This document shows positions 21,901 to 29,400 of a stretch of DNA of 64,000 nucleotides, piece by piece. Origin of the DNA: Paenibacillus polymyxa (GTDB lineage Bacteria; Bacillota; Bacilli; Paenibacillales; Paenibacillaceae); NCBI RefSeq assembly GCF_015710975.1, contig NZ_CP049783.1, forward strand, positions 3,949,501 through 4,013,500, written 5' to 3'. A program made the position numbers and the translations under genes. Position 1 is the first letter of the stretch. Each line of letters begins with the position of its first letter. The notes below the pieces were generated by a model. It saw only the letters and a list, made by a program, of their open reading frames with translations, did no database searches and was not told the origin of the DNA.

Positions 21901-23404
21901 TTTCCAAGGTCCAAGTATGACCATCGATACCGCTTGTTCCTCCTCATTGACGGCTATCCATCTAGCTTTGGAAAGTCTGTATAGCGGTATCAGCGAGTGC
22001 GCTATTGTCGGAGGGGTCAATTTGATCGTAGACCCAATCCACTATATCAAGCTGTCAGCAATGACGATGCTTTCGAAAACTGGCGAATGTAAGTCGTTTG
22101 GAGACCAAGCGGATGGATTCGTTGATGGGGAAGGCGTCGGCGCTATCGTGTTAAAGCCGCTGGAGAAGGCTATTGCAGACGGTGACCATATTTATGGTGT
22201 CATCAAAGGGAGCATGCTCAATGCTTCAGGTAAAACCAGTGGTTATACCGTGCCTAGCCCTCAAGCTCAATCTCAACTGATTGAGGATGCGCTACGGCGT
22301 TCGAATGTTGATGCAAGAACCATCAGTTATATTGAAGCCCATGGAACCGGCACGGCTTTGGGAGACCCTATTGAAATTGCCGGATTGACCAGGGCTTTTG
22401 AGAAATTCACACAAGACAAGCAGTTCTGCGCCATAGGTTCGGTCAAATCCAATATTGGTCACACCGAGAGCGCAGCAGGCATTGCAGGAGTAACTAAAAT
22501 ATTGCTGCAGCTTAAGCATCGCCAGTTAGTACCGTCCTTACATTCTAGGAAGTTGAATCCTGAAATTCATTTCAGCAATACTCCTTTTGTCGTTCAGCAG
22601 AATCTAGAAGAATGGAAGAGACCGGTAATTACAACCGATGGAATCACTCAGGAGTATCCGAGACGGGCTGGAATATCGTCTTTCGGTGCAGGTGGGGCCA
22701 ACGCTCATATCGTGATTGAAGAGTATATTCCCGAGGTTCAGGAGCCATCAGGAATAGAACCTGCTTCTCAGGGACCTGCGATGATCGTGCTATCAGCCAA
22801 GAGTGAGGAGCAGCTTAAGGAAAAAGGACGACAGCTGCTTGAGGCTCTTCAGGGTCAGCTATCCTCGGCCAGCATATTGGATATTGCCTATACGCTCCAG
22901 GTGGGACGCGAACCGATGGAGGAGCGTCTAGCCATGCTCGTGGATTCGATCACAGATCTTGAGGAGAAATTAAAGGAATTTGTGGACGGACGCCACAGCA
23001 TGCTCAACCTGTATAGAGGTCAAGTAAAACGCAACAAAGAAGCGTTGTCCATTTTTACGGGGGACGAAGACCTGCAACAACTGATTGAACATTGGATTTC
23101 CAAAAGGAAGTATACAAAGCTTCTGGAGCTGTGGGCCAAAGGGCTAAATTTGGATTGGGAAAAAGTTTATACAGGGAAGGTACCTCACCGTATCAGCCTG
23201 CCAACCTACCCATTTGCAAAAGAGCATTATTGGACTTCGGATAGCAAGGATCAATTAAAAGCCCACGCATTACTGTCGCAAAATGAAAGCAATGTAGATT
23301 TTGATGATCAATTGTGCGGCAGACTCTTGGATGAAATGATGAACGACGCCATGTCTGTTGATGAGGCCGCCAATGAAATCTTCAATATATTCATACGTAA
23401 ATGA
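9998..23404 (+). CDS. trans-AT polyketide synthase (ECH2, KS-DH-KR-ACP, KS-DH-KR-cMT-ACP, KS)
   Basis: 4468 residues. Order: N-terminal docking helices 1-30; crotonase-fold ECH2 domain 78-326, closely like PksI of bacillaene synthesis; KS 354-778 (Cys521, EAHGTGT, KSNMGH); DH 962-1240 (His992 but HRVMDQPTLP, so the conserved Gly is Asp; Asp1164); KR with TGGLGGLG near 1443; ACP (GIDSI near 1742); KS 1843-2285 (Cys2019); DH 2473-2750 (HTVKGQRILP); a different KR type 2789-3230 (GGAGNIG near 3009, Tyr in SSYAAGCTF near 3151); C-methyltransferase 3300-3640 (SAM motif EIGAGTGGT near 3460, His in ANVLHTA); ACP (GIDSI near 3719); KS 3826-4245 (Cys3980); C-terminal docking segment 4425-4468. The protein ends in a KS, and its partner KR-ACP is on the next protein, so this module is split. 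Predicted work: finish the beta-branch made on the previous ACP, add one reduced unit, add one alpha-methylated reduced unit, then start the next extension. Confidence 0.95.
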   Translation: MDPKDIFRAVQTGEINSEDAEARLRQLMGGLSDESLEESLEVRSQESTSEELSLSLQPLDSFHGPEKESNGETEVPPVVQLQEFEHGIVLLTMKDTVHKNTFSDELIVGLNQAFATVQANENYKVVILTGYDTYFATGGTQEGLLAIHEGKAKYSDTNVYKIALDCKLPVIAAMQGHGIGAGWCMGMFCDFIVMSRESIYTTNFMKYGFTPGAGSTLIFPEKFGVSMAQEILFTGTRYSGSELESKGTPFPVLPRNEVVPYAMQLARKLSESPRESLIELKNHMAQPIREKLAATIEKEIKMQDKTFVNQQEVKERIQTAYGQLPNSDGTHKLLKQADMKKSVPSMPHGQEKDSIAIIGMAGQFPKSKTLTEFWDNLAQGRDCISEIPSTRWSIDEYYDTDPKAEGKTYSKWMGVLEDIDRFDPLFFNISPAEAEMMDPQQRLFLESSWKCIEDAGLNPASLSGSRCGVFVGCAASDYGRSMSGQGLNAQVLMGGAPSILSARISYLLNLKGPSLAIDTACSSSLVAIAEACNSLVLETSDLALAGGVMIMAGPGMHVMTSKAGMLSKDGRCFTFDARANGFVPGEGVGVILLKRLSDAIRDKDSIYGVIRGWGMNQDGKTNGITAPSVNSQISLESEVYQRFNINPETISMVEAHGTGTKLGDPIEVEGLTEAFRSYTNKKGYCALGSLKSNMGHMLTAAGVAGIMKVLLAMKHRQLPPTINFESLNEHISLEESPFYINTGLQKWESKPGIPRRASVSAFGFSGTNAHMVIEEYVPVASEVKLNPVDQDNPVLFVLSAKSEQALKSYAADMMEFVKLHESTKLSDLTYTLQVGREAMNWRLAFLTDSRENLIHELEHFVNGNSSDKVLTGQVDDARDDIELFDSDEDTGTLVRTWLQNKRIDKVAKLWTNGATIEWDALYGATKPQRISLPTYPFEREHYWLSETDMGQENINPAMTAQIHPLLHQNTSDLSGQRYDSTFTGREFFLADHRVMDQPTLPGVAYLEMVRAAVEEAAGDVMESETRIQLRNVVWAQPIVVANKPIRVHTSLYPQDDGAIAFEIYSGGEEDAEDIIHSQGIAVLERSGEPQYLDLSVLQAECIHSSLSSSQCYEAFRAMGIDYGPGHRGIETILRGKDFVLAKLSLPSNVSHTQSEFVLHPAVMDSALQATIGLVIDREEHVSEGNLSVPFALQELKIFEKCTSVMWARISRQASEETLNGLSIVHIDLCDETGKICVQLKGLSSRELEKGAGQADFVENVGTLMLEPVWEEEAVLAGENAFKDIRHIVILCEFEGISRKDIAARMDGTRCIVLQSSSNDLDARFEDYTIQIFEELQNIMLDIHKQKTLLQIAVPARNDHQVYSGFFAMLQTAQKENPNVMGQLLELNAKDGPEGIIAKIQENRYGQYGERIRYHGDKRQALKWQEIETLREDAAQPWKDGGTYLITGGLGGLGLIFARDILCNVKNSTVVLVGRSPLSADKQTLLSELEALEGHIEYRQVDVGQKEAVTELIHGIVEQYGGLNGILHTAGVIRDNFIIKKTIEEVREVLTPKVSGLIHLDQASSSLPLDFFILFSSGAGSVGNVGQVDYSAANGFMDAYASYRNALAARKQRQGHTLSINWPLWKDGGMHVDRETEKAMQGLGMIAMETENGIKALYQSLSSGKSQVMVIEGYPQTIKTAILGQPSGTEISDRSRMEDGEASIIGEEWLREKAEDYLKTLLSAVIKLPAESINVNAPMDRYGIDSILVMQLTNELEKTFGSLPKTLFFEYHNLRSLTGYFLESHHGRLVDVLKAQEKNAAPHKVANEPAKAAIEPLAPIAASRRRTWPFPTGTQPHQEEKGLDIAIIGISGRYPGAAGIQEFWKNLRDGKDSITEIPKERWDHSLYFNETKGKPGKTYSKWGGFIDGVDWFDPLFFNISPREAETMDPQERLFLECVYETIEDAGYTRETLGADRGLGGMEGNVGVYVGVMYHEYQLYGAQEQAKGNMLGLLGNASAVANRVSYFCNFHGPSIAVDTMCSSSLTAIHMACHGLQHGECELAVAGGVNVSVHPNKYLLLGQGSFASSNGRCESFGQGDGYVPGEGVGALLLKPLAKAIADGDRIYGVIKGTAVNHGGKTNGYTVPNPNAQASVIGQAIQEAGINPRTISYIEAHGTGTPLGDPIEIAGLQKVFREYTRDKQFCSIGSAKSNIGHCESAAGIAAVTKVLLQLKYKQLVPSLHSSKLNPNIDFSDSPFKVQQTLEEWKRPVVSMDGEIKEYPRLAGVSAFGAGGSNAHVVIEEYIPAETGQLQAAPASLHPAMIVLSAKNRERLNEQAQRLLSAIRELNDPRIGLTDIAYTLQIGREAMEERLAIIATSIQELEWKLESFLLEKEGIEELYRGQVKRNKGVLVTQEIDEDMAKMVGAWVSKGKYGKLAELWVTGLLLDWNRLYGEKKHRRISLPTYPFARESYWVPVNQVKNDGMTATLGQSAFLSPLLHHNTSNFLKQRFSSTFTGEEFFLRDHTVKGQRILPGVAYLEMVRAAVERSIGDEDNCTTGIRLKNVNWIRPIVVEDQPFPVHTGLFLEDAGKISFEVYSKQAGSDIGHTVHSQGNAVQFNVEQKPVLNLEALQAEFDLHGFEGERCYDIFQKIGMDYGPAFRCVEKVYTRPGKMLAKLVLPSVLSDSADSFVLHPSLMDAALHASIGLIMGQDGELPDSTVPNTPSMPFALQEIEIHGACTQNMWSLIQYSEGSKREDKVQKLNIDLCDEEGNVRVRITGLSTRALDGDIRTEHAQGVVAGDHAADPLVGAVMLIPKWDPVALKKESAFPSSTDRMVIAGGTDKDRQAIREYYPKAHFLELQAQDSIETVASKVEEYGAVDHILWIAPTISVESVTAESLIEEQEPGVLLFFRMVKALLLLGYGTKKLGWTTITTQAQSIDQDDTVHPAHASLHGLVGTMAKEYPNWKVRIIDLQSDYDWPLSELFTLPSDRQGRMWVFRGGQWYRQQLIPFKQTPGSKGQTLYKTGGIYVVIGGAGNIGVAWSKYMASTYQAQMVWIGRRPKDASIQAKLDEFKGHGPVPYYITADAADERSLQGAYEEIKQRYSKINGVVHSAIAFLEKGLEDLTEEGLRSGLSAKVNVSVRMAQVFQNEPLDFVLFFSSIIAYVKNPGQSSYAAGCTFKDAFAQRLSQEWHCPVKVMNWGYWGNDANNTSQDRQQEVDNYSKLAQIGVGLIEPHEGMEALETLLASPLGQMGLMKTTKHLELEGTNPAEAINLYPHNTDPDLRDIQENIAAVIKSKDQFAEDYAAEDAGSLQEEELEHLLGKLLQEQLWSVGLSGTDRQSVDEFKHKHGLPELYGKWLGESVKILARLNDALTDGNASSPAYREDVWQEWEEHKHTWQKYPQMRARVHLAETTLRALPEIITGQCPATEIMFPNSSMELVEGIYKDSLVADYFNEVLSDTIAAYVQQRIMSNSAAEIRILEIGAGTGGTSSAVFLKLRPYRKHIQEYCYTDISKAFLMHAEKEYGPDNPYLSYRIFNVEEPIAGQGIDAGKYDIVIAANVLHTAKDIRQALRNAKAALKSNGLLLLNELMGSSVFTHLTFGLLDGWWAYEDSELRIPGCPGLYPHVWKSVLAKEGFHTAFFPAQEAHDWGQQIVAAQSDGLVRQKRQPKQKSLSVENRIVEAGSIKQSAQPKREAVQAESAESENVLRSKSTAYFKNLLGETLKMEPGSIDSTVALEEYGIDSILVVQITNVLREVIEDFASTLFFEYNTIDDLVAYLLQTQKDLLKKLVGMKETEMSEETSRVEEVPAPQVVDIAPMRFAQEGRFLKPSASKGEKPQEHSSNIRDIAIVGLSGRYPGARNVEEYWNNLKEGKNCITEIPKDRWDWKTYFDEEKGKRGTIYTKSGGFIDGIDLFDPLFFKISPAEAETMDPQERLFLEAAYASIEDAGYTPANLCESRKVGVFAGVMNGNYGLGPQYNSISNRISYHLDFQGPSMTIDTACSSSLTAIHLALESLYSGISECAIVGGVNLIVDPIHYIKLSAMTMLSKTGECKSFGDQADGFVDGEGVGAIVLKPLEKAIADGDHIYGVIKGSMLNASGKTSGYTVPSPQAQSQLIEDALRRSNVDARTISYIEAHGTGTALGDPIEIAGLTRAFEKFTQDKQFCAIGSVKSNIGHTESAAGIAGVTKILLQLKHRQLVPSLHSRKLNPEIHFSNTPFVVQQNLEEWKRPVITTDGITQEYPRRAGISSFGAGGANAHIVIEEYIPEVQEPSGIEPASQGPAMIVLSAKSEEQLKEKGRQLLEALQGQLSSASILDIAYTLQVGREPMEERLAMLVDSITDLEEKLKEFVDGRHSMLNLYRGQVKRNKEALSIFTGDEDLQQLIEHWISKRKYTKLLELWAKGLNLDWEKVYTGKVPHRISLPTYPFAKEHYWTSDSKDQLKAHALLSQNESNVDFDDQLCGRLLDEMMNDAMSVDEAANEIFNIFIRK
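10229..10975 (+). other. ECH2 (PksI-type decarboxylating enoyl-CoA hydratase) domain in the PKS
   Basis: The segment reads as a crotonase fold with motifs such as VHKNTF, VVILTGYD, AAMQGHGIG and NFMKYGFTPG, which I recall as characteristic of PksI and other ECH2 enzymes. In beta-branching, HMG-synthase adds acetate to a beta-keto intermediate, ECH1 dehydrates, and ECH2 decarboxylates. ECH2 is often a free-standing protein; here it sits at the N-terminus of the synthase just after the Trp-flagged ACP. The other cassette enzymes (free ACP, decarboxylating KS, HMG-synthase, ECH1) are not in this window and must lie upstream or elsewhere if the branch is made. Confidence 0.85.
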
Positions 23405-23435
23405 GAAGTTTCTACATGCTGGGAGGCAATCGAAG

Positions 23436-26400
23436 ATGAAGGACTTTTTTCAAACTATTCTGGGCGAGGTAAAAAGCGGACGGATGCAGAAAGAGGAAGC
23501 TCTCCTCAGAATACGCCAAATTCAAGCTCAAATGGCTTCAGATGGAACTCTGCACAGCAGAGCAGGGAACACGGAGGGGGCTCTGGCGGATACAGGAGTG
23601 CTTATGCTTGAGCCTTCATGGAAAGAGCAAGCTGCGCTCCAAAAAGCGACTCTTCATGAATGTAGCCAGCATCTGGTGGTGCTTTGTGAACTGGATCATA
23701 TCTCAGAGCGAAGTATTGAAGCGCTCATGAAAGGAACCCGATGCATCAAGCTCCATGCCGGTTTGACCGGCATGGATGAACGCTTTCAGCGCTATGCCCT
23801 TCAACTGCTTGCAGAAGTGCAAATGCTCCTCAAAGAGAACTTGAGGGGCAGCGTGTTGGTACAGATTGTTGCTTCTTCACAAACCGGGCAGCAGCTCTTT
23901 GCTGGGCTTTTGGGATTGCTGCAAACAGCCGAAAAAGAAAATCCAAAAATCGTAGGGCAATTTGTTGAATTGGAAGCTACAGGTTTGGAAGAGATCGTTG
24001 AGAAATTGAAAGAGAACAGTCAATACCCCAAAGACAAAAGGATACGGTATGAGAACGGTAAACGTCTGATTCTCAGCTGGAATGAAATGAAAGCCCCTGA
24101 AACTCCGGGAAGAGTGCCCTGGAAGGATCAGGGGATTTATTTGATTACGGGCGGTGCAGGAGGTTTAGGGCTTGTTTTGGCGAGAGATATCGCCCGGCGA
24201 GTCCGAGAAGCTACGCTAGTCCTTGTAGGACGTTCCATGCTTGACGAAGGCAAGCAGGTCATACTGGAGGAGTTGAAGGCGCTGGGAGCCCGCGTAGAGT
24301 ACAAACGAGCGGACGTATCCCGAAAGGAAGAGGTCTCGCAACTGGTCCTAAAGATCCGAGAGGAGCATGGGGGGCTTGATGGCATCCTCCATAGTGCAGG
24401 GGTGATACAGGATCGTTTTATGATTCACAAGACGCAGGAAGAGTTCAAGGAAGTAATGGCGCCCAAAGTAGCTGGATTGATCAACCTGGATCAGGCGACG
24501 AAGGAGCTAGACCTTGATTTCTTCATTTTCTTCTCTTCCATCGCAGGGATTATGGGCAATCCTGGTCAGGCCGATTATGCCGCAGCAAATGCGTTTATGG
24601 ATGCCTATGCCTTTTATCGAAACAGCCTCGTCTCTTGCAAGGAGCGCAAAGGGCAGACGCTGTCTGTCAATTGGCCTCTCTGGAAGGATGGAGGCATGCA
24701 TGCGGATGCTGAAACGGAGAGGGTTTGGCAAAGTATTGGCATGGTGGCCATGCAAACTTCAAACGGTGTTAAGGCTTTATATGATAGCCTGGCCTCTGGC
24801 CAGAAGCAGGTGCTGGTGATAGAGGGGGATTTGTCCAGATTGCGGAAGCATCTATTGGAGCCTCAGCCACAGGAGAACGTGTACGTTGAAGAGACAGCTT
24901 CTTCACCGATAAATCCTGAGCTGCTTCTGGAAAAAACCTTGCACCAGCTTAAAGTGTTGTTTGGAGAAGTGACTAAGCTGAGCGTTGAAAAGATTGATGT
25001 CAGTGAGCCTTTGGAGAGCTACGGCATAGACTCCATCATGATTACAAGGCTCAATCAAAAGCTTCAGGGAGTTTTTGGTGAAATCTCGATGACCCTGTTT
25101 TTTGAATATCAGACGTTGGAAGCGGTAGCGAAATATTTTATTGCTGACTACTATGAGGAATGCGTACGGTGGACAGGACTTGGCAGACGGGTGGAGCCGG
25201 AAGAAAACTTCGTCCCTGCATCCTTGCATGTTAATAGCGAATTATCATTGCCGACTCTGCCAAAGGAAGAAAACCAACGTATCAGCAGCGCAGCTATAGA
25301 CACAGGCAGTGCGAAACACGAGCAAATAGCCATTATTGGCATGAGCGGACGATTTCCACAAGCGAAAAATATGGAAGAATACTGGAGCAATTTACAACAG
25401 GGCAAAGATTGTATTACAGAGGTCCCTGCGGATCGCTGGAAGAGGGAAGGATTTTATTCTCCTGACATCAAGGAAGCTGTGGAGAAGGGCAAAAGCTATA
25501 GCAAATCTGGAGGATTTGTAGAGGATTTCGCAGATTTTGATCCTCTTTTCTTCAATATATCGCCCCGGGAAGCGATGAGTATGGACCCTCAGGAACGGAT
25601 ATTCCTGGAAGAATGCTGGAAGGCCTTCGAGGATGCTGGATATAGCAGAGATCAGCTTGCAGTGCAATACAATGGGCGCATCGGCGTCTTTGCAGGCATT
25701 ACCGCAACAGGCTTCAATTTATACGGGCCCAAGCTGTGGGAGCAAGGCAAACCGATCTTTCCTCGCACATCGTTCAGTTCGGTAGCCAATCGAATATCGT
25801 ATCTCTTGAATTTGAAGGGACCGAGCTTTTCGGTCGATACCATGTGCTCTTCGTCATTAACTGCAATCCATGAGGCTTGTGAGCATATTCATAACGGAGA
25901 ATGCGAGATTGCCATTGCAGGTGGAGTCAACTTATATCTTCATCCTTCCAACTATGTTTTTCTAAGCACAATGCGAATGCTATCGCCAGAGGGACGTTGC
26001 AAGAGTTTTGGCGAAGGGGGGAATGGATTTGTCCCTGGTGAAGGTGCGGGCGTTGTACTGCTCAAACCTTTATCTCAGGCCATTGCTGACAAGGATCACA
26101 TTTATGCGGTTATTCGGGCTACTAGTATCAATCATGGTGGAAAAACGAACGGATATACCGTTCCTAATCCGGTAGCACAAGGAGAATTGATCCGAGAGGC
26201 TTTGGATAAAGCAGGCGTCAATGCTCGAACAGTCAGTTATATTGAAGCCCACGGAACAGGGACAGAGCTTGGTGATCCTATTGAAATTACCGGACTTACC
26301 CAGGCTTTCAAGAAGGATACACAGGATACAGGGTTCTGTGCGATTGGCTCGGTAAAATCAAATATAGGCCATTTGGAGGCGGCCGCAGGGATTGCGGGTG

Positions 26401-29400
26401 TCGCTAAAATTATACTGCAAATGAAAAACCAGAAAATTGCCCCAAGTCTGCATGCCAAAGTATTGAATCCCAATATAAATTTTGCCAAGACGCCATTTGC
26501 AGTTCAGCAGGGACTTGCTGAATGGAAACGTCCGATTCTGGAGGAAAACGGCGAGCAACGGGAATACCCGAGAATTGCAGGAATATCTTCCTTCGGAGCC
26601 GGAGGATCTAATGCCCATATCGTTCTTGAAGAATACATTCCAGCAGAACAGGCTGCCTCTACTCCGCAAAGGCCAGTTGTCATCGTATTGTCGGCCAAAA
26701 GTAATGAAGCATTGAAAGAGCAGGCTGTTCAATTGACTGCTGCAATGGATAAAAATGACTTCTCGGATAATGACCTGATAAATGTGGCTTACACCTTGCA
26801 GATAGGGCGTGAGGCGATGGAAGAGCGCCTTGCTGTGGTCGTTCAGTCAGTGGAGGAACTTAGAAACAAGCTGCAGGAATTTATTGGGGGAAGGCAGAAT
26901 ATTGTACAGCTTTATCGGGGACAGGCTAAACGAGATAAGGAGAGTTTAGATGTCGTTAAGCAGGAAGAAGCGCTGGATGAATCCTCTGATGCCTGGAATC
27001 TAGCAGAGAAATACGGCAGGCTTTCGGAATTGTGGGTCAAGGGTGTGCACATTGACTGGAACAGACTTTACAGTGATGTCCAGCCTTTCCGCATCAGTTT
27101 GCCTACGTATCCCTTTGCTAGGGAACGCTACTGGATATCAGTAGATGAAGAAAAGCCCGCTGGCGTCACTCCGGCATATCTGCACCCCTTACTGCATCAC
27201 AATACCTCCGTTCTTTCTGAGCAAAGATTCAGCTCAATCTTCAACGGTCAGGAGTTTTATCTGAATAACTCCGTCGTTGATGGAAGACTTGTTCTGTCGG
27301 ATGGAGCATGTCTTGAAATGGCGCGGGCAGCGGTTGAACAATCGTTAACAGTTCAGGAGAAGGGTCAGGCAGGCATCACACTCACAGACATGGTATGGAC
27401 ACATGCTCCTGTCATAGGAGATCAGCCGGAAATACATATAGGACTCTTTCCGGGAGATCAAGGTGGAATTGGCTTCAAAATTTACAGCACACGAACCGAA
27501 GCAGGAGATCCTGTCTTACACAGCGAGGGAAGTGCCGAGCTGGAGGCTTTAAATAGAACGGAAACATTAGATATTCAGGCTTTGCAGATGGAGTGCATTG
27601 ATCATATTTTACCTAGGGGAGACGATGAAGCACTGCGCACGACTGGAGCCAACTACGATTCGGAATTCCAGTCCGCTGAGCAAGTTTATATAGGTCAGGG
27701 TTTGGTGTTGGCCAAGCTATCACTGCCTTCCGGTATTGCGAATACTGGGGGCCTATTTGTTATGCATCCCTTCATGACAAGTGCTGCCCTGCAATTGCCG
27801 TTATACCTGCTTTCGAATAATGAAAATGTTATGCAGTTCAATGGCATTGATTCTCGGGAAAAAATACTGCCGACTGCGATAGATAAGCTTCAAATATTTC
27901 AGGAATGTCCGAGCAAAATGTGGGCGTTAGTACGGCATGGAAGAGGAAATCAGATTAATCATAAGATGCACAAGTATGATATTGATTTGTGCGACGAGGC
28001 AGGCAGAATCTGTGTGCGCATAAAAGGGGTCTCCTATAAGGAAGCGGAGACTTGTGAGCAACCGCTCGGTGCAATGATGCTACAGCCATTCTGGAAAGAA
28101 CAGGCGGCTAATAAGGAAACCATAGCAACCGACTACGAACGGCATGTGGTCATACTTTGTGAGACAGATGCCATAGCTGCAGTACATGTCGAGGCCTCCT
28201 TGACAGGCGTGGAATGCATCACCCTACAAGCCCGCATGGAAGAGGTCAACCGACGCTTTGAAACATATGCCGTTCAGGTTTTTGAGAAAATACAAGGCAT
28301 CCTAATTGACAAGCCTAAAGGCAAAGTGCTGGTACAAATGGTAACGATGTCTGGAAATGAGAAACTACTTTTCTCCGGGCTGTGCGGCATACTCAAAACG
28401 GCTCATAAGGAAAATCCAAAGTTCTACGGGCAACTGATTGAAGTAGGGGAAACGGAAAAAAATGAAGGACTCATTGAAATATTAAGGTCGAGCAGTCAGC
28501 GTCCAGAGGACAGCCGCATCCGTTTTGTAGAAGGTAAACGTTGGATTCCTGCCTGGAACAAGGTTGAAATGCCAGCGACACCACAAATTCCATGGAAAGA
28601 TCATGGGGTTTACCTGCTTACTGGAGGTGCCAAGGGCCTGGGTCTAATTTTTGCCAAAGAAATTGCGCGCCAGACCAGGGAAGCAACCTTGATTCTGACT
28701 GGGCGGTCCCTGCTGACCGAGGACAAGCTGGCCCAATTGGAAGAATTGAAGGCTTTGGGCGCCAAGGTGGAATACAGACAGGTGGATGTCACGCAGAAGG
28801 CAGCGGTGGTTGGCCTGATTGAGGACATCCAAATGGCATACGGCGGAATTAACGGCATTCTGCACAGTGCTGGAATCATTAAAGATAACTATATTATCAA
28901 AAAGACGAGCGCAGAATTCAGGGAAGTTCTGGCACCGAAGGTGGTCGGACTAGCCAATTTGGATCAGGCCAGTAAGGACATGCCCCTAGATTTCTTTATT
29001 CTTTTCTCATCAGCTGCCGGAGTGGGCGGAAATGCGGGTCAGTCTGACTATGCCACCGCGAATGCGTTCATGGATGCCTATGCTTGGTATCGTAATACTT
29101 TGGTATCCTCCTGGGAGCGTATGGGCAAAACGCTGTCGATCAATTGGCCGTTATGGAAAGACGGCGGAATGCGACCTGACCAGGAGACGGAAAAAGCTTT
29201 GCAGAATGTAGGCATGTATGCGATGAGGACAGAGACTGGTATTCGTGCGTTGTATCAAAGTATAGCCTGCATATCGAATCAAGCGATGGTGGTAGAAGGA
29301 GACATTGAGCTGATCAGCAGAATGATGATTATGGAAGGACAGCTTGAAGACAGCGGAGAAGCAGCCCGAGATCAGAGACTCGGATCAGAAGACAACATCG

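Noticed and set aside
23358..23435. Earlier start of the third PKS gene overlapping the second
   Set aside because: The 26 extra residues have no ribosome site and are unlike docking helices, while ATG 23436 has GGGAGG at good distance.
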